Shown piece by piece: positions 63,278 through 64,000 of a stretch of 64,000 nucleotides of DNA. The translations under genes and the position numbers were made by a program. The DNA is taken from the NCBI GenBank assembly GCA_018435055.1, contig JAHDOA010000018.1:186001-250000 (forward strand), written 5' to 3'. This DNA is from Pelotomaculum sp. (GTDB taxonomy: Bacteria > Bacillota > Desulfotomaculia > Desulfotomaculales > Pelotomaculaceae). Within the stretch, counting starts at the first letter, position 1. Each line of letters opens with the position of its first letter. Below the pieces are notes generated by a model that worked only from the letters and a program-made list of their open reading frames with translations, was not told the DNA's origin and made no database searches.

Positions 63278-64000
63278 CTACAGTTCTTTTAACATCTCCA
63301 GCACCGTTTGTTCGATTTTTTCCTCCGATACCATGGTTATTTCTCCGGAGCGGCGCGCCTTCACTTCAAGTGTCTTTTCCAAAACGGCTTTTGAACCCAC
63401 AGTAATCCGCAGCGGATACCCGATCAAATCTGCATCCTTGAATTTGACACCCGCCCGTTCGTAACGGTCGTCAAGGATGGTTTCAACACCCGCTGCTGTC
63501 AAATTAGTGTATACTTTTTCTGCCAGAGCAATTTGTTCAGGATCCCTGTTGTTAACCGGTATAACTACCACGTGAAAGGGCGCGATAGCGGCCGGCCAGA
63601 CAATACCGTCCCGGTCATTATTCTGTTCGACGGCAGCAGCCATAGTCCGGGACACGCCTATACCATAACAGCCCATTATTATTGGCTTTGCCTTGCCACT
63701 TTCATCCAGGTAGGTCGCCCCCAGCAGCTTGCTGTATTTATCGCCCAGCTTAAATATCTGGCCCACTTCAATCCCCCTGGCTTCTTTTAATTTTTGGCCG
63801 CAGCGGGGGCATGGTTCACCGGCCTCCACTATCCTGATATCAGCCAGTATATCTATTGAAAAATCACGTCCGGGGTTGACATTTAAGAGATGAACATGAT
63901 CTTTGTTGGCGCCGGTGACTGCGTTAGCGATAGACGACACTTCAAGGTCGGCAATAATTTTAACCCCTTGCAACCCGACCGGCCCGGAAAATCCTCTGGA
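63278..64000 (-). CDS. proS: Prolyl-tRNA synthetase (3' part, runs off the window)
   Basis: The C-terminal portion of class II prolyl-tRNA synthetase. The open frame continues to the window edge with [16 protein letters not shown]. The end of the editing (YbaK-like) domain, a CPRC motif in [12 protein letters not shown], motif 3 [13 protein letters not shown] and the anticodon-binding domain ([13 protein letters not shown]) are visible. The start lies beyond position 64000. A repeat-rich spacer separates it from the glycosyltransferase gene. Confidence 0.95.
   Translation of the reverse strand, partial: SRGFSGPVGLQGVKIIADLEVSSIANAVTGANKDHVHLLNVNPGRDFSIDILADIRIVEAGEPCPRCGQKLKEARGIEVGQIFKLGDKYSKLLGATYLDESGKAKPIIMGCYGIGVSRTMAAAVEQNNDRDGIVWPAAIAPFHVVVIPVNNRDPEQIALAEKVYTNLTAAGVETILDDRYERAGVKFKDADLIGYPLRITVGSKAVLEKTLEVKARRSGEITMVSEEKIEQTVLEMLKEL

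Overview
The window looks like chromosomal DNA of an anaerobic, endospore-forming Firmicute. The best match by gene content is the Pelotomaculum/Desulfotomaculum branch of the Peptococcaceae. Sporulation genes (spoVS, spoVFA/spoVFB, spoIIIE, ylxY, ymxH, ylzJ, tepA, dacF-type) sit among typical Gram-positive housekeeping genes (recA with a LexA/DinR box, RNase Y, RNase J, pnp, nusA-infB). This taxonomic placement is inference from gene content and order. Nearly everything is transcribed leftward (minus strand). Only fakA, degV, the CBS-ACT gene and a maoC-type gene run rightward. TTG and GTG starts with strong Shine-Dalgarno sites are frequent.

Layout from left to right. 1-4.3 kb: a cobalamin operon, cobU-cobQ-cbiB-cobS, behind a B12 riboswitch with its own terminator and promoter. 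4.4-8.9 kb: a small coiled-coil protein, a DapL-like aminotransferase, a PHP phosphoesterase, spoVS, ymdB and an unknown 173-aa gene. 9.1-15.4 kb: rny, a promoter-to-terminator unit that folds like a rod-shaped (6S-like) RNA, recX-recA, a DEAD-box helicase and cinA. 15.6-18.7 kb: a short FtsH-like protease, a partner single-pass membrane protein, and a Dam methylase with a frameshifted start. 18.7-28.7 kb: rimO, yajQ, divergent fakA-degV, rodZ, mnmH (selU), spoIIIE and uppP. 28.9-34.4 kb: ylzJ-tepA, then a TPP-riboswitch operon thiD-thiM-thiE-thiC-HAD phosphatase. 34.7-43 kb: a CBS-ACT gene, then rnjA and the lysine/dipicolinate run dapB-spoVFA-spoVFB-asd-dapG-dapA. 43-50.2 kb: an unknown 71-aa gene, an SDH_sah-type ClpP-fold protease, ymxH, a small membrane protein, dut followed by a structured RNA region, an M16 peptidase, a DacF-type carboxypeptidase, maoC, a probable group II intron remnant and ylxY. 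50.3-64 kb: pnp, rpsO, a two-gene small module, ribF, truB, nrnA, rbfA, infB, ylxR, nusA, rimP, a UgtP/MGDG-synthase-like glycosyltransferase and the 3' part of proS.

The backbone from rimP to spoVS follows the order known in Bacillus subtilis (rimP-nusA-ylxR-infB-rbfA-truB-ribF-rpsO-pnp-ylxY-mlpA-ymxH-spoVF-asd-dapG-dapA-rnj-tepA-spoIIIE-rodZ-cinA-recA-rny-ymdB-spoVS). The interesting material lies in the insertions: the thiamine cluster, the FtsH-like pair with dam, the SDH_sah pair, the small gene pair between ribF and rpsO, and the intron remnant. I see no CRISPR array, tRNA, rRNA or intact transposase. Several degenerate dispersed repeats (GGGGACA-type palindromes and ACAGGATTAACAGGAT-type 3'-flank repeats) recur between genes.

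How the genes work together: cobalamin and thiamine supply are each controlled by a riboswitch. Aspartate passes through DapG, Asd, DapA and DapB to lysine and diaminopimelate (probably via a DapL-type aminotransferase), or is diverted by SpoVFA/B to spore dipicolinate. The pnp, rny and rnjA products form the RNA-decay core. No single operon is clearly a wholly new system. The best candidates for undescribed biology are the FtsH-like/anchored-partner pair, the recX-rny RNA and the ribF-rpsO small pair.
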